64,000 bases of DNA from Mycobacterium sp. (GTDB lineage Bacteria > Actinomycetota > Actinomycetes > Mycobacteriales > Mycobacteriaceae), in NCBI GenBank assembly GCA_003987775.1, contig RXJD01000060.1, positions 45,549-109,548 on the forward strand. Direction: 5' to 3'. Both the position numbers and the translations under genes were made by a program. This document shows, piece by piece, positions 45,107 through 60,277 of this stretch. Positions within the stretch are counted from its first letter, which is position 1. Each line of letters starts with the position of its first letter. Under the pieces are notes generated by a model, which made no database searches, was not told where the DNA came from, and saw nothing but the letters and a program-made list of their open reading frames with translations.

Positions 45107-47593
45107 CTAGTCCCCGACCGGCTCGTCCTCGAGAACGACAGCCGGTGCTCCCAGCACCGCCAGCAGGTGCTTCTCCACCGCGGACCGCGCATTGAGCTCC
45201 GGCGGCACCGCCACACAGAACACGTCGGCTGCCGTCGACCCGAACGTGTTGACCTTGGCCCACAGGATGTCGGTCTCGGCGCGCTCGAGCGCACGGGTCA
45301 GCAACGCGAGCAGGCCGACCCGGTCCATGGCGCGGACCTCCAGGATCAGCTGACCCGGGGTGTCGGTGTCCAGCCAGAGGATGCGCGGTGGGGCGGTGGA
45401 ACGGGTGACGGGCACTCCCACCTGGACCTCGCCGGCCCGGGCGGTGGCCGAGCTGGTGGCCTCCATGTCGCGCTTTTCCAGCGTCCCGCACACGTCGATG
45501 TCGCCGTGCAGGGCGCCGACGAACTGCTGGCGCAGCAGCTCGGCCGCGGGCGGCGAGCCGAACAGCGGCGACACGATGAATTCGGTGATCACCACGCCCT
45601 CGTGGATGTTCACCGAAGCCGAGTGGACCCGCAGCGAGTTCAGCGCCAGCACGGCCGCGGCTTTCGATACCAGCCCGCGCTGATCCGGGGCCACCATCAC
45701 CGCGCACAGCCGTTCGCCGTCGCCCCCTTGCAGCTCGACATGCACGCCCTGCCGCTCAGCCAGCGAAAGATAGTGCGGCGCAGTCGGTTCCGCCTGCGGA
45801 AGCGTCTCCCCCGCCATCGCCAGCCGGCAGCGCCGCACCAGGTCCTCGACCAGCGACGCCTTCCAGTCACTCCACACGCCCGGACCCGTGGCCTTGGAAT
45901 CGGCCTCCGACAGCGCGTGCATGAGTTCGAGCAGCTGCGGGTCACCGCCCAGCGCCTCGGACACCGCCTCGATGGTCTTGGGGTCGTTCAGGTCGCTACG
46001 GGTGGCCGTGATCGGCAGCAGCAGATGGTGGCGGACCATCTTGGAGATGGTGTCGACGTCAGCGGGCGACAAACCGAGCCGCTGCCCGATCGGGATCACC
46101 AGATCAGCGCCGAGCACGCAGTGGTCCATTCCACGGCCCTTGCCGATGTCGTGCAGCAAGGCACCCAGGGCGAGCAGGTCCGGTCGCGCCACGTTGGTGG
46201 TCAACGGTGCCGCGTGCACGGCGCACTCCACGACATGACGGTCCACGGTCCACTTGTGCGAGACATCGCGCGGCGGCAGGTCGCGGATCGCGTCCCACTC
46301 TGGCAACAACTGGCCCCACAACCCGGTGCGGTCCAGCGCCTCGATGGTGGCCACCGCGGTGGGACCCGCCAGCAGCACCACCAGCAGGTCGTCCAGGGCC
46401 TCCCGTGGCCACGGCGTCGGCAGCGGCGGCGCGCTGTCCAGCCGGCTCAGCGTGGCGGCACCGATGGGCACGCCGGTGTCCGCCGCGGCGGCGGCCACCC
46501 GCAACACCAGACCGGGGTCGCTTTCGGGACGGGCGTCGCGGGCCAGCACGATCTCGCCGGCGTACTCGACGACACCCTCATCCAGCGGTCGCCGCTTGGG
46601 TCGCCGCATCAGGGCGGTCAAACCGCGCTTGGGCAACGCGTTGGCGGCGGTGCGCAGTCCGGTGACGGCGTGGAAGCTGATGGTGCGACCGGCGCTGGAC
46701 AGCATCCGCGCCAGGTCGAATCGGTCCCCGACGCCAAGCTTTTCGCTGATCTCGTCGGCGAACTGCGCCAGCAACTGGTCACGACCCCGGCGGGAGACCA
46801 CGTGCAATTCGGTCCGGACGTCGAGCAACGTCAGGTACGCATCGTCCAGCGAGCCGACAGCGGTATCGGCCCGGGCCATCCCGTGACGGTCGATGAGTTG
46901 CGCCAGCGCCAGCGCGTTGAGCAACTGGACATCGCGCAACCCGCCGCGGCCGGACTTGAGGTCGGGTTCGGCGCGGTGCGCGATACGGCCAAGACGCAGC
47001 CAGCGGGCGTGCGTCATCTCCACGAGTTCGTCCATGCGAGAACGGATTCCGCTGCGCCACTGCCGTTTGATCCCGTCGATCAGTTCGGCCGACAGGGCTG
47101 CGGATCCGGCGATGTGCCGCGCCTCGAGCATGCCCAGGGCGGCCGTCAGATCGGCGTTGGCGGTGCTCAGCGCCTCGCTGACGGTACGCACGCTGTGATC
47201 GAGCCGAATGTTGGCGTCCCACAACGGATACCACAGTTTGTCGGCGGTCGGCCCCAGTACTTCGGGCGGCTTCCCGTCGTGCACCAGCACCAGGTCGAGG
47301 TCGGAGTACGGAAGCAGCTCACGACGGCCGAGGCCGCCGACCGCGACGATGGCGTAGCCGCTGTCGTCGGTGATGCCGATTTCGGAAGCCTTTGCGGTCA
47401 ACCAGTTTTCGTGCAGGTCCAGCACTGCCTGCCGCATCTCGGCAGGTTTCATGCCACTGAGGCCGTCAGACAGCAGTTCGCGCCGCGCGGCAGCCAGATC
47501 GACTGCCGCAACGGCGCTTCCTGCTTGCGGTGCTTCCGTTTTCGAGGTTTCAGAAGGGTCCGGCCGGTTCGGTGTCACACCCGGCCGGCCCAT
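45107..47593 (-). CDS. glnD: PII nucleotidyltransferase/nucleotide-removing enzyme GlnD
   Basis: The enzyme modifies PII according to glutamine levels; in actinobacteria it adds AMP rather than UMP. The 828-residue protein has the nucleotidyltransferase motif [18 protein letters not shown], an HD domain ([13 protein letters not shown]), and two C-terminal ACT domains ([42 protein letters not shown]) that sense glutamine. It lies 24 bases after glnB. ATG at 47593. Confidence 0.96.
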   Translation of the reverse strand: MGRPGVTPNRPDPSETSKTEAPQAGSAVAAVDLAAARRELLSDGLSGMKPAEMRQAVLDLHENWLTAKASEIGITDDSGYAIVAVGGLGRRELLPYSDLDLVLVHDGKPPEVLGPTADKLWYPLWDANIRLDHSVRTVSEALSTANADLTAALGMLEARHIAGSAALSAELIDGIKRQWRSGIRSRMDELVEMTHARWLRLGRIAHRAEPDLKSGRGGLRDVQLLNALALAQLIDRHGMARADTAVGSLDDAYLTLLDVRTELHVVSRRGRDQLLAQFADEISEKLGVGDRFDLARMLSSAGRTISFHAVTGLRTAANALPKRGLTALMRRPKRRPLDEGVVEYAGEIVLARDARPESDPGLVLRVAAAAADTGVPIGAATLSRLDSAPPLPTPWPREALDDLLVVLLAGPTAVATIEALDRTGLWGQLLPEWDAIRDLPPRDVSHKWTVDRHVVECAVHAAPLTTNVARPDLLALGALLHDIGKGRGMDHCVLGADLVIPIGQRLGLSPADVDTISKMVRHHLLLPITATRSDLNDPKTIEAVSEALGGDPQLLELMHALSEADSKATGPGVWSDWKASLVEDLVRRCRLAMAGETLPQAEPTAPHYLSLAERQGVHVELQGGDGERLCAVMVAPDQRGLVSKAAAVLALNSLRVHSASVNIHEGVVITEFIVSPLFGSPPAAELLRQQFVGALHGDIDVCGTLEKRDMEATSSATARAGEVQVGVPVTRSTAPPRILWLDTDTPGQLILEVRAMDRVGLLALLTRALERAETDILWAKVNTFGSTAADVFCVAVPPELNARSAVEKHLLAVLGAPAVVLEDEPVGD

Positions 47594-47617
47594 CTGCCTT
47601 GGTTCGGCAACGCGCGA

Positions 47618-49380
<1,763 letters not shown>

Positions 49381-49480
49381 TCGCTATCACCTCCAGTCAG
49401 CGTTGGGAGGGCCCCAGAATGATGACTGGTGACCTGACGAGAACCATGCGCATAAGTTGTTGCGGCAATGGAGCCGCCGT

Positions 49481-49497
49481 GTTTCGTCAGGATTAAC
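49481..49497 (-). promoter_or_regulatory. GlnR-box-like site upstream of amt
   Basis: Read on the minus strand the site is GTTAAT-CCTGAC-GAAAC, close to a half GlnR box (GTTAAC-n6-GAAAC). It lies 101-117 bases before the amt start. GlnR activates amt-glnB-glnD in mycobacteria under nitrogen limitation. No second half-site was clear by eye. Confidence 0.6.
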
Positions 49498-49521
49498 GTA
49501 AAAGTTGCTGTGTAAGAGCTT

Positions 49522-50856
49522 TCAGCCCAGCAGGGCGTCGACGAACGCCGCCGGCTCGAACGGCGCCAGGTCATCGGCTCCCTCACCGAGCCCGACCAGC
49601 TTCACCGGCACGCCCAATTCCTGCTGAACGCGGAAAACGATGCCGCCCTTGGCCGTTCCGTCCAACTTCGTGAGCACCGTCCCGGTGATGTCGACGACCT
49701 CGGCGAAAACCTTGGCCTGCGCCAGGCCGTTCTGGCCGATGGTGGCGTCGAGCACCAGCAACACCTCATCAACAGCTGCCCGGCGGCTCACTACTCGTTT
49801 GACCTTGCCCAGTTCGTCCATCAGGCCGACCTTGGTGTGCAACCGTCCGGCGGTGTCGATCAGGACGACGTCGGCACCGGCCTGGATGCCTTTGTCGACG
49901 GCGTCGAACGCCACCGACGCCGGATCGGCCCCTTCGGCGCCGCGCACCACTTCCGCCCCGACCCGCGACGCCCAGGTCTCCAGCTGGTCGGCCGCGGCGG
50001 CCCGGAACGTGTCGGCCGCCCCGAGCACCACACGACGTCCGTCGGCTACCAGGACCCGCGCCAGCTTGCCGACCGTGGTGGTCTTTCCGGTGCCGTTGAC
50101 GCCGACGACCAGCAGTACCGAGGGATGGTCGGCGTGCGGCAGCGCCCGGATGGATCGGTCCATCTCCGGGTGCAGTTCTTTGATGAGCACGTCCCGCAGC
50201 ACCGCGCGGGCGTCGGCTTCGGTGCGGACGTTGCTACTGGCCAGCCGGCTTCGCAGCTGGGACACCACCGCCTCGGTGACCACCGGGCCGAGGTCGGCCA
50301 CCAGCAGGGTGTCCTCCACGTCCTGCCAGGAGTCCTCGTCCAGGTCACCGCCGCCGAGCAGGCCGAGCATGCTGCGGCCGAGCGCGTTCTGCGACCGTGC
50401 CAGCCGCCCGCGCAGCCGCTCCAGCCGCCCTTCGGTGGGCTCGATGGCCTCGATCTGCGGCGCTTCGGGCTCGGGCGCCGGCTCCGTTATCGGCTCCGGC
50501 TCGGGTACCGGCTCCGGCTCGGGTATCGGCTCCGGTTCGAGCTTGGGTTCGAGCTTCGGCTCGGGAAGGTGGACCTCAGAAATGGGACGCTTGGGGGCGT
50601 CGCGCGGGATGGTGGCGTCGTCGCCGACGGCCGGCAGACCGGTGGTGTCGATCCGTTCCGGTTGCAACGTCGGGGTCCGGCTGAACGTGATGCCGGACGA
50701 CGCCGTATAGCCCCCGGAGCGGTCGATCGCCTCGGGTGTGGGCTTGGGCGCGAGGCTGATCCTGCGCTTGCGGTAGCGCACCAGGCCGAAGACCAGCGCG
50801 GCGATGATGACCAGGGCGGCGATGACCGCGATGGCGATCCAAAGACCTTGCGACAC
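49522..50856 (-). CDS. ftsY: Signal recognition particle receptor FtsY
   Basis: The 444-residue protein has an N-terminal membrane segment (about 6-27), an acidic Pro-Glu repeat linker (EPKLEPKLEPEPIPEPEP...), and the NG GTPase domain with GVNGTGKTTTVGKLA, DTAGRLHTK and TKLDGTAKGG. It docks Ffh-ribosome complexes at the membrane. GTG at 50856. Confidence 0.96.
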   Translation of the reverse strand: MSQGLWIAIAVIAALVIIAALVFGLVRYRKRRISLAPKPTPEAIDRSGGYTASSGITFSRTPTLQPERIDTTGLPAVGDDATIPRDAPKRPISEVHLPEPKLEPKLEPEPIPEPEPVPEPEPITEPAPEPEAPQIEAIEPTEGRLERLRGRLARSQNALGRSMLGLLGGGDLDEDSWQDVEDTLLVADLGPVVTEAVVSQLRSRLASSNVRTEADARAVLRDVLIKELHPEMDRSIRALPHADHPSVLLVVGVNGTGKTTTVGKLARVLVADGRRVVLGAADTFRAAAADQLETWASRVGAEVVRGAEGADPASVAFDAVDKGIQAGADVVLIDTAGRLHTKVGLMDELGKVKRVVSRRAAVDEVLLVLDATIGQNGLAQAKVFAEVVDITGTVLTKLDGTAKGGIVFRVQQELGVPVKLVGLGEGADDLAPFEPAAFVDALLG

Positions 50857-50942
50857 GCTGATGAATCCTTCCCAGAACTATTTCCCAGAACTACGGGGGC
50901 CGGTACGGGCTGGCGGACTGTCAGCCCCACGCTACGGGCAAC

Positions 50943-53900
50943 CTACGAAGAGTTGGCCACCAGCCGGTCCACCTGCTGACCGCGAATGCGCTGCGAGATG
51001 ACGGCGGTGATCCCGTCGCCCTGCATCGTCACGCCGTACAGCGCGTCGGCCACCTCCATAGTGGGCTTCTGGTGGGTGATGATGATCAGCTGCGAACGGT
51101 CCCGCAGCATCTCGAACAGGCTGATCAGCCGGCGCAGGTTGGTGTCGTCGAGCGCGGCCTCCACCTCGTCCATGATGTAGAACGGCGACGGGCGGGCCCG
51201 GAAGATGGCAACCAGCATGGCTACCGCGGTCAGCGCCTTTTCGCCGCCGGACAGCAAAGACAGCCGGGTGACCTTCTTGCCGGGGGGACGGGCCTCGACC
51301 TCGATGCCGGTGGTCAGCATGTCGTCGGGCTGGGTCAGCCGCAGGCGCCCCTCGCCGCCGGGGAACAGGGTGGTGAAAACCGTCTGGAATTCGCGTTCGA
51401 CATCGACGAACGCCTCGCTGAACACCTGCAGGATCCGGGCGTCGACTTCGGCGACGACATCGAGCAGATCCTTGCGCGCCGCCTTGACGTCCTCGAGCTG
51501 GGTGGACAGGAAGTTGTATCTCTCCTCCAGCGCGGCAAACTCCTCGAGGGCCAGCGGGTTGACCCGGCCCAGCTCGTTGAGCTCCCGCTCGGCGCGTTTG
51601 GCCCGGCGCTCCTGGGTGGTGCGGTCGAACGGCATCGGGGCCGGCGCGACCACCTGTTCACCCCGCTCGCGGGCCTGTTCGAACTCGGCCATCTCCAGAT
51701 CGGTGGGCGGCAGCGGGACGTCGGGGCCGTATTCGGCGATCAGGTCGGCCGGCGCCATCCCGAACTGCTCGAGCACCGTCTGCTCGAGTTGTTCGATCCG
51801 CAGCGCCGCCTGCGCGTTGGCCACCTCGTCGCGGTGCAGGGAATCGGTGAGTGCGGCCACCCGCGCGCCGAGCAGATTCGTTTCCTCACGTACCGCGGTC
51901 ATGGCCGCGGACCGCTGCTGGCGCTCGGCGGCCAGCTCGTCGCGCATCAGTGACGCCGCGTCCACCACCCGGCTGAGCCGCCGGGCCAGCAGCCGTCCCG
52001 ACTCGGCCACCGCCGCCGCCACCGCGGCTGCGCGCATCCGGGCGGCCGCCGCTTGTTCGGCCCGGATCCGAGCCTCGCGTTCGGCCGCGGCGGCACGGCG
52101 CAGCGAATCGGCCCGCCCGCGCACCGCGTTGGCGCGCTCTTCGGCGGTGCGTACGGCCAGCCGGGCCTCGACCTCGAAGCTGCGTGCCGCATCGGCGGCA
52201 GCCGCGATCTCCTGCCGGTCGACCGGCTCGGCCTGCTGGACGTGTTCGGTCTCCTGCGCATTGCGCAAACGCGTCTCGAGTTCGACGACCTCGTCGAGAG
52301 TGCGGCCTCGGCCCGCTTCGAGCTCTTCACGCTGGGCCAGCAGCCGGTTCCATTCGTCCTCGGCCGTTCTGGCCTCTTGCCCCAGCCGGCCGAGCTGGTC
52401 GTACATCGCCGAGATGGCGGTGTCGGATTCGTTGAGGGCGGCCAGCGCGTGCTCGGCCGCATCCTGACGGGCGGCCTGCTCGGTCAACGCGCCGGACAGC
52501 GCCGCGCTGAGCTGCGCCACTTGCGACTCCGCGGCGGCCAGTTCGTTGCGCGCCTTCTCGATCTCCGACGCGATCTCCAACGTGGAGACCTTGCGGTCGG
52601 ACCCGCCGCTCACCCAGCCGGCGCCCACCAGATCGCCGTCGCGTGTCACCGCCCGCAGCTGCGGATGGCCGGCGACCAGCTCCAGCGCTGCGCCCAGATC
52701 GTCGACCACCGCGACGCCCGAGAGCATGGCCACCATCGCCCCGCGCAACCGCGGCGGCGCCTCGATCATGTCCAGCGCCCACACCGCGCCACCCGGCAGG
52801 CCGACCTGCGGCTGCGGCTGGGCCGGCCAGTCGCCGAGGACCAGCGCCGCGCGGCCACCGTCGGCCTGTTTCAGTGCGGCGACGGCATTGCGTGCGGCTC
52901 CCAGACCGTCGACCGCAAGCCCGTCGGCCGCCGAGCCCAGCACCGTGGCCAGCGCCGCCTCGTAGCCCGGACGCACCTTGACCAGTTCCGCGATCGAACC
53001 GAAAAGCCCTGCGGCACCGTGGTTCCGAGCCAGCCACGCGGTGCCGTCCTTGCGCTCCAAACTCACCGAGAGCGCATCGATGCGGGCCCGCAACGACGCC
53101 ACCTGACGTTCGGCGGCACGTTCTGCGGCCTGCAGCTCGGTGACCCGTTCGTCGGTCTGACGCAGCGCGGCCATCGTCCGTTCGTGTTGCTCGTCGAGGC
53201 CTACCTCGCCCTGGTCCAGTTCACCGACCCGGCTCTGCACGCCCTCGAACTCGGCTCGGGTCTGCTCCACCCGGGCCGCGGCGTGTTCGATCCGCTCGGA
53301 CAACCGCGCGACGCTGTCGTCGATCGATTCGACGCGCGCCCGCATCGTCTCCACCTGACCGGTCAGCCGCGCCAGGCCCTCCCGCCGGTCGGCTTCCGCC
53401 CGAACCGCCGCGAGGTGAGCCTTGTCGGCCTCCACCGCACGGCGCTCGCGTTCGGCCAGCTCGGCGCGCGCGGCATCGAGCCGGGTGCGGGCCTCCGCCA
53501 GCTCGGCCAGCAACTGCTCCTCGAAAAGCGCGACCTGTTCGGCCTCGGCGTCCAGTGCGTCAGGGTCGGTGTCGCTGGTCCTGGACGGCTCGATATCCAG
53601 GTGGTGGGCGCGTTCGCTGGCGATCCGGACGGTCGCGCCGACGCGTTCCGCCAGCGCTGACAAGCGAAACCAGGTCTGCTGAACGGCTTCGGCACGTTGC
53701 GACAGCTCGGTCAGCGATTCCTCGTGGGCGGCCAGCTCCTCGGATGCCACCGACAGCCGGGCGGCGGCTTCGTCATGCTCGCGCCGCATTCTCGCCTCGG
53801 TGTCGAAGATGGCCTGCCGCTCGGAACGGCGGTTGACCAGGTCGTCAGCGGCCAGTCTGAGGCGGGCGTCGCGCAGATCGGCCTGGATGGTCTGGGCTCG

Positions 53901-54539
53901 ACGGGCCACTTCGGCCTGGCGGCCCAGCGGTTTGAGTTGGCGCCGCAGCTCGGTGGTGAGGTCGGACAGCCGGGCCAGGTTCGCGGCCATCGCGTCGAGC
54001 TTGCGCAGCGCTTTTTCTTTACGCTTGCGGTGCTTGAGCACGCCCGCGGCCTCTTCGATGAAGGCCCGGCGGTCTTCGGGGCGGGACTGCAAGATTTCGT
54101 CCAGCTTGCCCTGACCGACGATGACGTGCATCTCCCGTCCGATGCCGGAGTCGCTCAACAATTCCTGCACGTCCATCAAACGGCAACCGCTGCCGTTGAT
54201 TTCGTACTCGCTGGCGCCGTCGCGGAACATCCGGCGGGTGATCGAGACCTCGTTGTAGTCGATCGGCAGCGCGTTGTCGGAGTTGTCGATGGTGACGGTG
54301 ACCTCGGCACGGCCCAGCGGCGCGCGCGAGGACGTCCCGGCGAAGATGACGTCTTCCATCTTCCCGCCGCGCAGCGTCTTGGCCCCCTGCTCCCCCATCA
54401 CCCAGGCCAGCGCGTCGACCACGTTGGACTTGCCGGATCCGTTGGGACCGACGACCGCGGTGATCCCCGGCTCGAAACGCAGAGTCGTTGGCGCGGCGAA
54501 GGACTTGAAGCCCTTCAGCGTCAGACTCTTGAGGTACAC
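50943..54539 (-). CDS. smc: Chromosome partition protein SMC
   Basis: SMC organises the chromosome in a ring complex with ScpA and ScpB. The 1198-residue protein has the P-loop [19 protein letters not shown] (about 32-50), long coiled coils, a hinge near residues 500-680, and the C-terminal signature [17 protein letters not shown] with the Walker [13 protein letters not shown] at 54539. Confidence 0.97.
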   Translation of the reverse strand: MYLKSLTLKGFKSFAAPTTLRFEPGITAVVGPNGSGKSNVVDALAWVMGEQGAKTLRGGKMEDVIFAGTSSRAPLGRAEVTVTIDNSDNALPIDYNEVSITRRMFRDGASEYEINGSGCRLMDVQELLSDSGIGREMHVIVGQGKLDEILQSRPEDRRAFIEEAAGVLKHRKRKEKALRKLDAMAANLARLSDLTTELRRQLKPLGRQAEVARRAQTIQADLRDARLRLAADDLVNRRSERQAIFDTEARMRREHDEAAARLSVASEELAAHEESLTELSQRAEAVQQTWFRLSALAERVGATVRIASERAHHLDIEPSRTSDTDPDALDAEAEQVALFEEQLLAELAEARTRLDAARAELAERERRAVEADKAHLAAVRAEADRREGLARLTGQVETMRARVESIDDSVARLSERIEHAAARVEQTRAEFEGVQSRVGELDQGEVGLDEQHERTMAALRQTDERVTELQAAERAAERQVASLRARIDALSVSLERKDGTAWLARNHGAAGLFGSIAELVKVRPGYEAALATVLGSAADGLAVDGLGAARNAVAALKQADGGRAALVLGDWPAQPQPQVGLPGGAVWALDMIEAPPRLRGAMVAMLSGVAVVDDLGAALELVAGHPQLRAVTRDGDLVGAGWVSGGSDRKVSTLEIASEIEKARNELAAAESQVAQLSAALSGALTEQAARQDAAEHALAALNESDTAISAMYDQLGRLGQEARTAEDEWNRLLAQREELEAGRGRTLDEVVELETRLRNAQETEHVQQAEPVDRQEIAAAADAARSFEVEARLAVRTAEERANAVRGRADSLRRAAAAEREARIRAEQAAAARMRAAAVAAAVAESGRLLARRLSRVVDAASLMRDELAAERQQRSAAMTAVREETNLLGARVAALTDSLHRDEVANAQAALRIEQLEQTVLEQFGMAPADLIAEYGPDVPLPPTDLEMAEFEQARERGEQVVAPAPMPFDRTTQERRAKRAERELNELGRVNPLALEEFAALEERYNFLSTQLEDVKAARKDLLDVVAEVDARILQVFSEAFVDVEREFQTVFTTLFPGGEGRLRLTQPDDMLTTGIEVEARPPGKKVTRLSLLSGGEKALTAVAMLVAIFRARPSPFYIMDEVEAALDDTNLRRLISLFEMLRDRSQLIIITHQKPTMEVADALYGVTMQGDGITAVISQRIRGQQVDRLVANSS

Positions 54540-54728
54540 GAGGGGCCAGATTACCGCTCGGACTGTGCGACGCTTCGCCGCACGCGACGGCCCGGGCGGC
54601 AGTTTCGGTCGGATTCAGTCGTTGAACAGGCGACCGGTGTCGCAGTGGTCACAGCTGACACTTTGGTCTCTGGCTGGGGCCGCGCGTGATGTGCCAGGCT
54701 TCACGCCACCGCGGGGGAACGACCGGAG

Positions 54729-55004
54729 CTACCGCTCGACGAACCCGCTGAACTGCTCCGTCGGCTCCGACCAGTCGGCGATCACCTTGTCCACCCGGCC
54801 CGGCGTGCTGTCACCCCGCAGCAGTTCGAGGAGCCGTTCGCCGCCCTCACGCGTTCCGTTGGCCACCACCAGCACGCGGCCGTCGGCCTGGTTGGCCGCG
54901 TAACCGGTCAGGCCCTGCTCCAGCGCCCGGCACCGGGTCCACCAGCGAAATCCGACGCCCTGGACATGGCCGTGCACCCAGGCGGTCAATCGCACGTCAG
55001 ACAT
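54729..55004 (-). CDS. acyP: Acylphosphatase
   Basis: The 91-residue enzyme hydrolyses acyl phosphates. It has the catalytic Arg in [12 protein letters not shown] and Asn in [11 protein letters not shown]. It overlaps the end of the OsmC-like gene by 8 bases, and smc begins 189 bases downstream. Confidence 0.94.
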   Translation of the reverse strand: MSDVRLTAWVHGHVQGVGFRWWTRCRALEQGLTGYAANQADGRVLVVANGTREGGERLLELLRGDSTPGRVDKVIADWSEPTEQFSGFVER

Positions 55005-55404
55005 CGACCACCTCGAACGTCACGGTGGTGCCGGACTTCAGCGTGCGCCCGACGGTGCAGACCGCGTCGATGGCCCGGTTGACGACGGTGATGAGGCGCT
55101 CCTTCTCCTGGTCTGTCAGGCCGGAGAGATCCAGCTCGAGCTTCTCCTCGAGCAGGGGGTAGACCTCGTTGTCGCGGTCAGCGGCGCCCGAAACCCGGAT
55201 CACGGCCGGGTAGTCGTCTCCCAGGCGGCGGGCCAGCGGTTGGTCACTGGACATCCCGCTGCACGCGGCGAGTGCGATCTTCATCAACTCACCGGGAGTG
55301 AACACGCCTTCGACGTCCTCGCTGCCCACCAGCACCTGTGCTCCGCGGGAGCTGTGTCCGGTGTAGCGGCGCGTGCCGGTGCGTTCCACCCACAGTTCAG
55401 TCAT
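54997..55404 (-). CDS. OsmC/Ohr-family peroxide reductase-like protein
   Basis: The 135-residue protein has the OsmC fold: [38 protein letters not shown] with one redox Cys, and [14 protein letters not shown] with the second Cys. These proteins reduce organic hydroperoxides using two Cys. ATG 55404 follows AAGGGAAG; the frame extends 25 codons upstream without family character. It resembles Rv2923c. Confidence 0.9.
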   Translation of the reverse strand: MTELWVERTGTRRYTGHSSRGAQVLVGSEDVEGVFTPGELMKIALAACSGMSSDQPLARRLGDDYPAVIRVSGAADRDNEVYPLLEEKLELDLSGLTDQEKERLITVVNRAIDAVCTVGRTLKSGTTVTFEVVDV

Positions 55405-55488
55405 GACTTCCCTTCTTTTCGTTGAGCCTGCGTTGAGGGCGTGGATTCGACGAAATTGCCGCCCTGGACGCAGGGTCAATCCATATCG

Positions 55489-56361
55489 TCAACCACGTGG
55501 TCTCGGCTGGCAGCGCGGGCAGTAGAACGACGAGCGGTTCATGAACTTCTCCCGGCGCATCACCGCTCCGCACCGACGGCAGTTCTGGCCTTCTCGTCCG
55601 TAGGCGTCCAGCGAACGGTCGAAGTAGCCCGATTGCCCGTTGACATTGACGTATAGCGAATCGAAGGACGTGCCGCCCTTCGCCAGTGCCTCACGCATCA
55701 CCTCGGCCGCCGAGTCCAGCACAGCCGTGAGCTTGGGCCGCGACAGGGTGTCGGCGATACGGGCGCCGTTGACCTTGGCCCGCCACAGCGCCTCGTCGGC
55801 GTAGATGTTGCCGATCCCCGAGACCACTTGCTGGTCGAGCAACTGGCGTTTGATCTCGGAGTGCTTGTGCCGCAACACGTCGACCACCGCTTTGGCGTCG
55901 AATCGGGGATCGAGCGGATCACGGGCGATGTGCGCGACGGGTTCCGGAACGACGCTGCCGTCCACGGTCAGCAGGTCGGCCAGCAGCCAGCCGCCAAAGG
56001 TGCGCTGGTCGGCGAAACTGAGCACCGTCCCGTCATCGAGCAACGCGGAGATCCGGACGTGGTCTTCCCGCGGCACCACGCCCAGCAACATCTGGCCGCT
56101 CATGCCCAGGTGGACGACGAGCGCGGTGTCCGGCTCGTCCTCTTCGGCATCCGGGGTGCGCAGGGTCAGCCACAGATACTTGCCGCGCCGATCGGTTCCG
56201 GTGATGCGCGCGTCGAGCAGGCGCGCGGTCAGATCCGCGGGCCCGGCTTCGTGACGGCGCACGGCACGGGGATGGTGAACCCGGACGCCGGTGATCGTCT
56301 TTCCCACGACATGGGTATGCAGACCGCGCCGCACCACCTCGACTTCAGGTAGCTCAGGCAT
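55489..56361 (-). CDS. fpg: Formamidopyrimidine-DNA glycosylase
   Basis: Fpg removes 8-oxoguanine and related lesions and cuts the DNA. The 290-residue protein has the N-terminal catalytic Pro-Glu in [14 protein letters not shown], a helix-two-turn-helix [10 protein letters not shown], and a zinc finger CRRCG ... CPRCQ. ATG at 56361 has no recognisable ribosome-binding site; a repeat element ends three bases from it. Confidence 0.96.
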   Translation of the reverse strand: MPELPEVEVVRRGLHTHVVGKTITGVRVHHPRAVRRHEAGPADLTARLLDARITGTDRRGKYLWLTLRTPDAEEDEPDTALVVHLGMSGQMLLGVVPREDHVRISALLDDGTVLSFADQRTFGGWLLADLLTVDGSVVPEPVAHIARDPLDPRFDAKAVVDVLRHKHSEIKRQLLDQQVVSGIGNIYADEALWRAKVNGARIADTLSRPKLTAVLDSAAEVMREALAKGGTSFDSLYVNVNGQSGYFDRSLDAYGREGQNCRRCGAVMRREKFMNRSSFYCPRCQPRPRG

Positions 56362-56364
56362 TTA

Positions 56365-56468
56365 GTGATGATCGCAAGCGCGGCGAAGCCGGGCGACGCG
56401 GGTCATCACCATGGGACCCGTGATGATCGCAAGCGCGGCGAAGCCGGGCGACGCGGGTCATCACCATG
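56365..56468. repeat. Two tandem copies of a 49-base palindromic repeat between rnc and fpg
   Basis: Copies lie at 56365-56413 and 56420-56468, identical over 49 bases and joined by GGACCC. Each begins GTGATGA and carries TCATCAC near its end, so each can form a hairpin. The block fills almost the entire rnc-fpg gap and displaces any ribosome-binding site before fpg. Confidence 0.9.
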
Positions 56469-56479
56469 CGCGGAGCACG

Positions 56480-57201
56480 TCACGCGGACGTCTTCCCCGC
56501 GGAGTCCAGTTCCTCGACCGCGTCCAGCGCCTTGTACGCCGCAGACGCCGCCTTCTGCTCGGCCTCCTTTTTGGAGCGCCCCACACCGGATCCGTATTCG
56601 GTATCCATCACCACCACCACCGCGGTGAATTCCTTGTCGTGGTCCGGTCCGGTGGAAGTGACCAGGTACGACGGCGGACCCAGGGCGCGTGCCGCGGTCA
56701 ACTCCTGCAGGCTGGTCTTCCAGTCCAGGCCGGCGCCGAGAGTGGGCGCCGCGTCCAGCAACTGACCGAATAGCCGCAAAATCGTCTCGCGCGCCACCTC
56801 GATGCCGTGCTGCAGATAGATCGCGCCGAGCAACGATTCCATCCCGTCCGCCAGGATGCTCGACTTGTCGGCGCCACCGGTGTTGGCTTCACCGCGGCCG
56901 AGCAGCACGAACGCGCCCAGCCCGTCTTCGGTCAGGGTGCGTGCCACGTCGGCGAGCGCGTGCGTGTTCACCACGCTGGCCCGCAGTTTGGCCAGGTCGC
57001 CTTCGGAACGGTCGGGGTGGCGGTGGTACAGCTCATCGGTGATGGTCAGCCCCAGGACCGCGTCGCCGAGGAACTCCAGACGCTCATTGGTGGGCAGCCC
57101 CCCGTTCTCGTAGGCATAGCTGCGGTGCGTCAGCGCCAGTGAGAGCAGGTCGTCGGGCAGATCGACACCGAGCGCCTCGAGCAGTGTCTGTCGCGGCTGG
57201 C

Positions 57202-57205
<4 letters not shown>
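56480..57205 (-). CDS. rnc: Ribonuclease III
   Basis: RNase III cuts double-stranded RNA, including rRNA precursors. The 241-residue protein has the catalytic [14 protein letters not shown], the later Asp-Glu cluster ([20 protein letters not shown]), and a C-terminal double-stranded RNA-binding domain ([12 protein letters not shown] ... [17 protein letters not shown]). GTG 57205 overlaps the DUF177 stop as GTGA. Confidence 0.96.
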
Positions 57206-59617
<2,412 letters not shown>

Positions 59618-60277
59618 ACTTAGCCGCGCCGCGTCGTGGACCCTCCCGGACGGCGAACCTGGCGCGGCTGATTGCGTCGCGGCAAAGCTTGGCGGGCAGC
59701 GCGCTCCGGCTAGACGCCGAGGTTCGCCGGCACGGTGCCGCGACGTGCGGCAACCGGACCTCCGGAAGAAGCCGTCCAGCGCCCACCGACGGTGGTGTTA
59801 CCCTCGTCACAACGGGACGCCGGTCCCAGAAAACGAGCGGTAGCGGGTTGGAAAATTTCAGGCGCGGTTCTCACCAGACCAACATCCGCCACCGGAGTAT
59901 CACAGGTCACATCCATCACAGCAATCAGCAGGAGTAGACAAGATAGAGCGCAGATCAGCCGACTGCGACCGTGCGCGATGACCTCCGCGATGGCTGTGGG
60001 AAGCGTGTGGATTTTCCGATAATGCCCCCACCCGTACCGAGAGATGATTACTTTTGAACACGCGACTAGTTGTAAGGGGAGCGGGATTAGTCCAGGGGCG
60101 ATCATCCGGCGGCACACAGCAGTGCTTCGGTGGGGATGCAAATCATCGTCGACATGGACTACGCCATGCACGCGTGCCGCTCACCGGCACTAGTCGCACC
60201 GCTATGCGGCCCCGTTAGATCTGACGCGAGGCCGCAATAGTGCACCAGGGCAAAAGTTCGAACGGGAGTGTTAAGCG
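59618..60277. other. Intergenic region between tesA and fadD26
   Basis: This 660-base region has lower GC than its surroundings in its right half and presumably carries the fadD26-ppsA promoter. Overlapping frames exist on both strands. GGGAG precedes fadD26. M. tuberculosis has the small hypothetical gene Rv2929 here, which I could not match with confidence. Confidence 0.5.
59710..60171 (-). CDS. Possible small exported protein in the tesA-fadD26 gap
   Basis: The frame of up to 153 residues contains a basic-hydrophobic stretch AHGRSRLICALSCLLLLIAV that could be a signal peptide, followed by about 70 residues with a Cys pair. A start near residue 60 of the frame would fit. Codon use is less GC-biased than in neighbouring genes, no ribosome-binding site is convincing, and antisense frames compete, so this may be chance. 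Confidence 0.25.
   Translation of the reverse strand: MHGVVHVDDDLHPHRSTAVCRRMIAPGLIPLPLQLVACSKVIISRYGWGHYRKIHTLPTAIAEVIAHGRSRLICALSCLLLLIAVMDVTCDTPVADVGLVRTAPEIFQPATARFLGPASRCDEGNTTVGGRWTASSGGPVAARRGTVPANLGV

Noticed and set aside
50461-50580. Pro-Glu repeat region of ftsY as a mobile repeat
   Set aside because: It is an in-frame acidic linker, common in actinobacterial FtsY.
59735-60022. Plus-strand 95-codon frame as an Rv2929 match
   Set aside because: I could not recall a matching sequence, there is no ribosome-binding site, and an antisense frame overlaps it.
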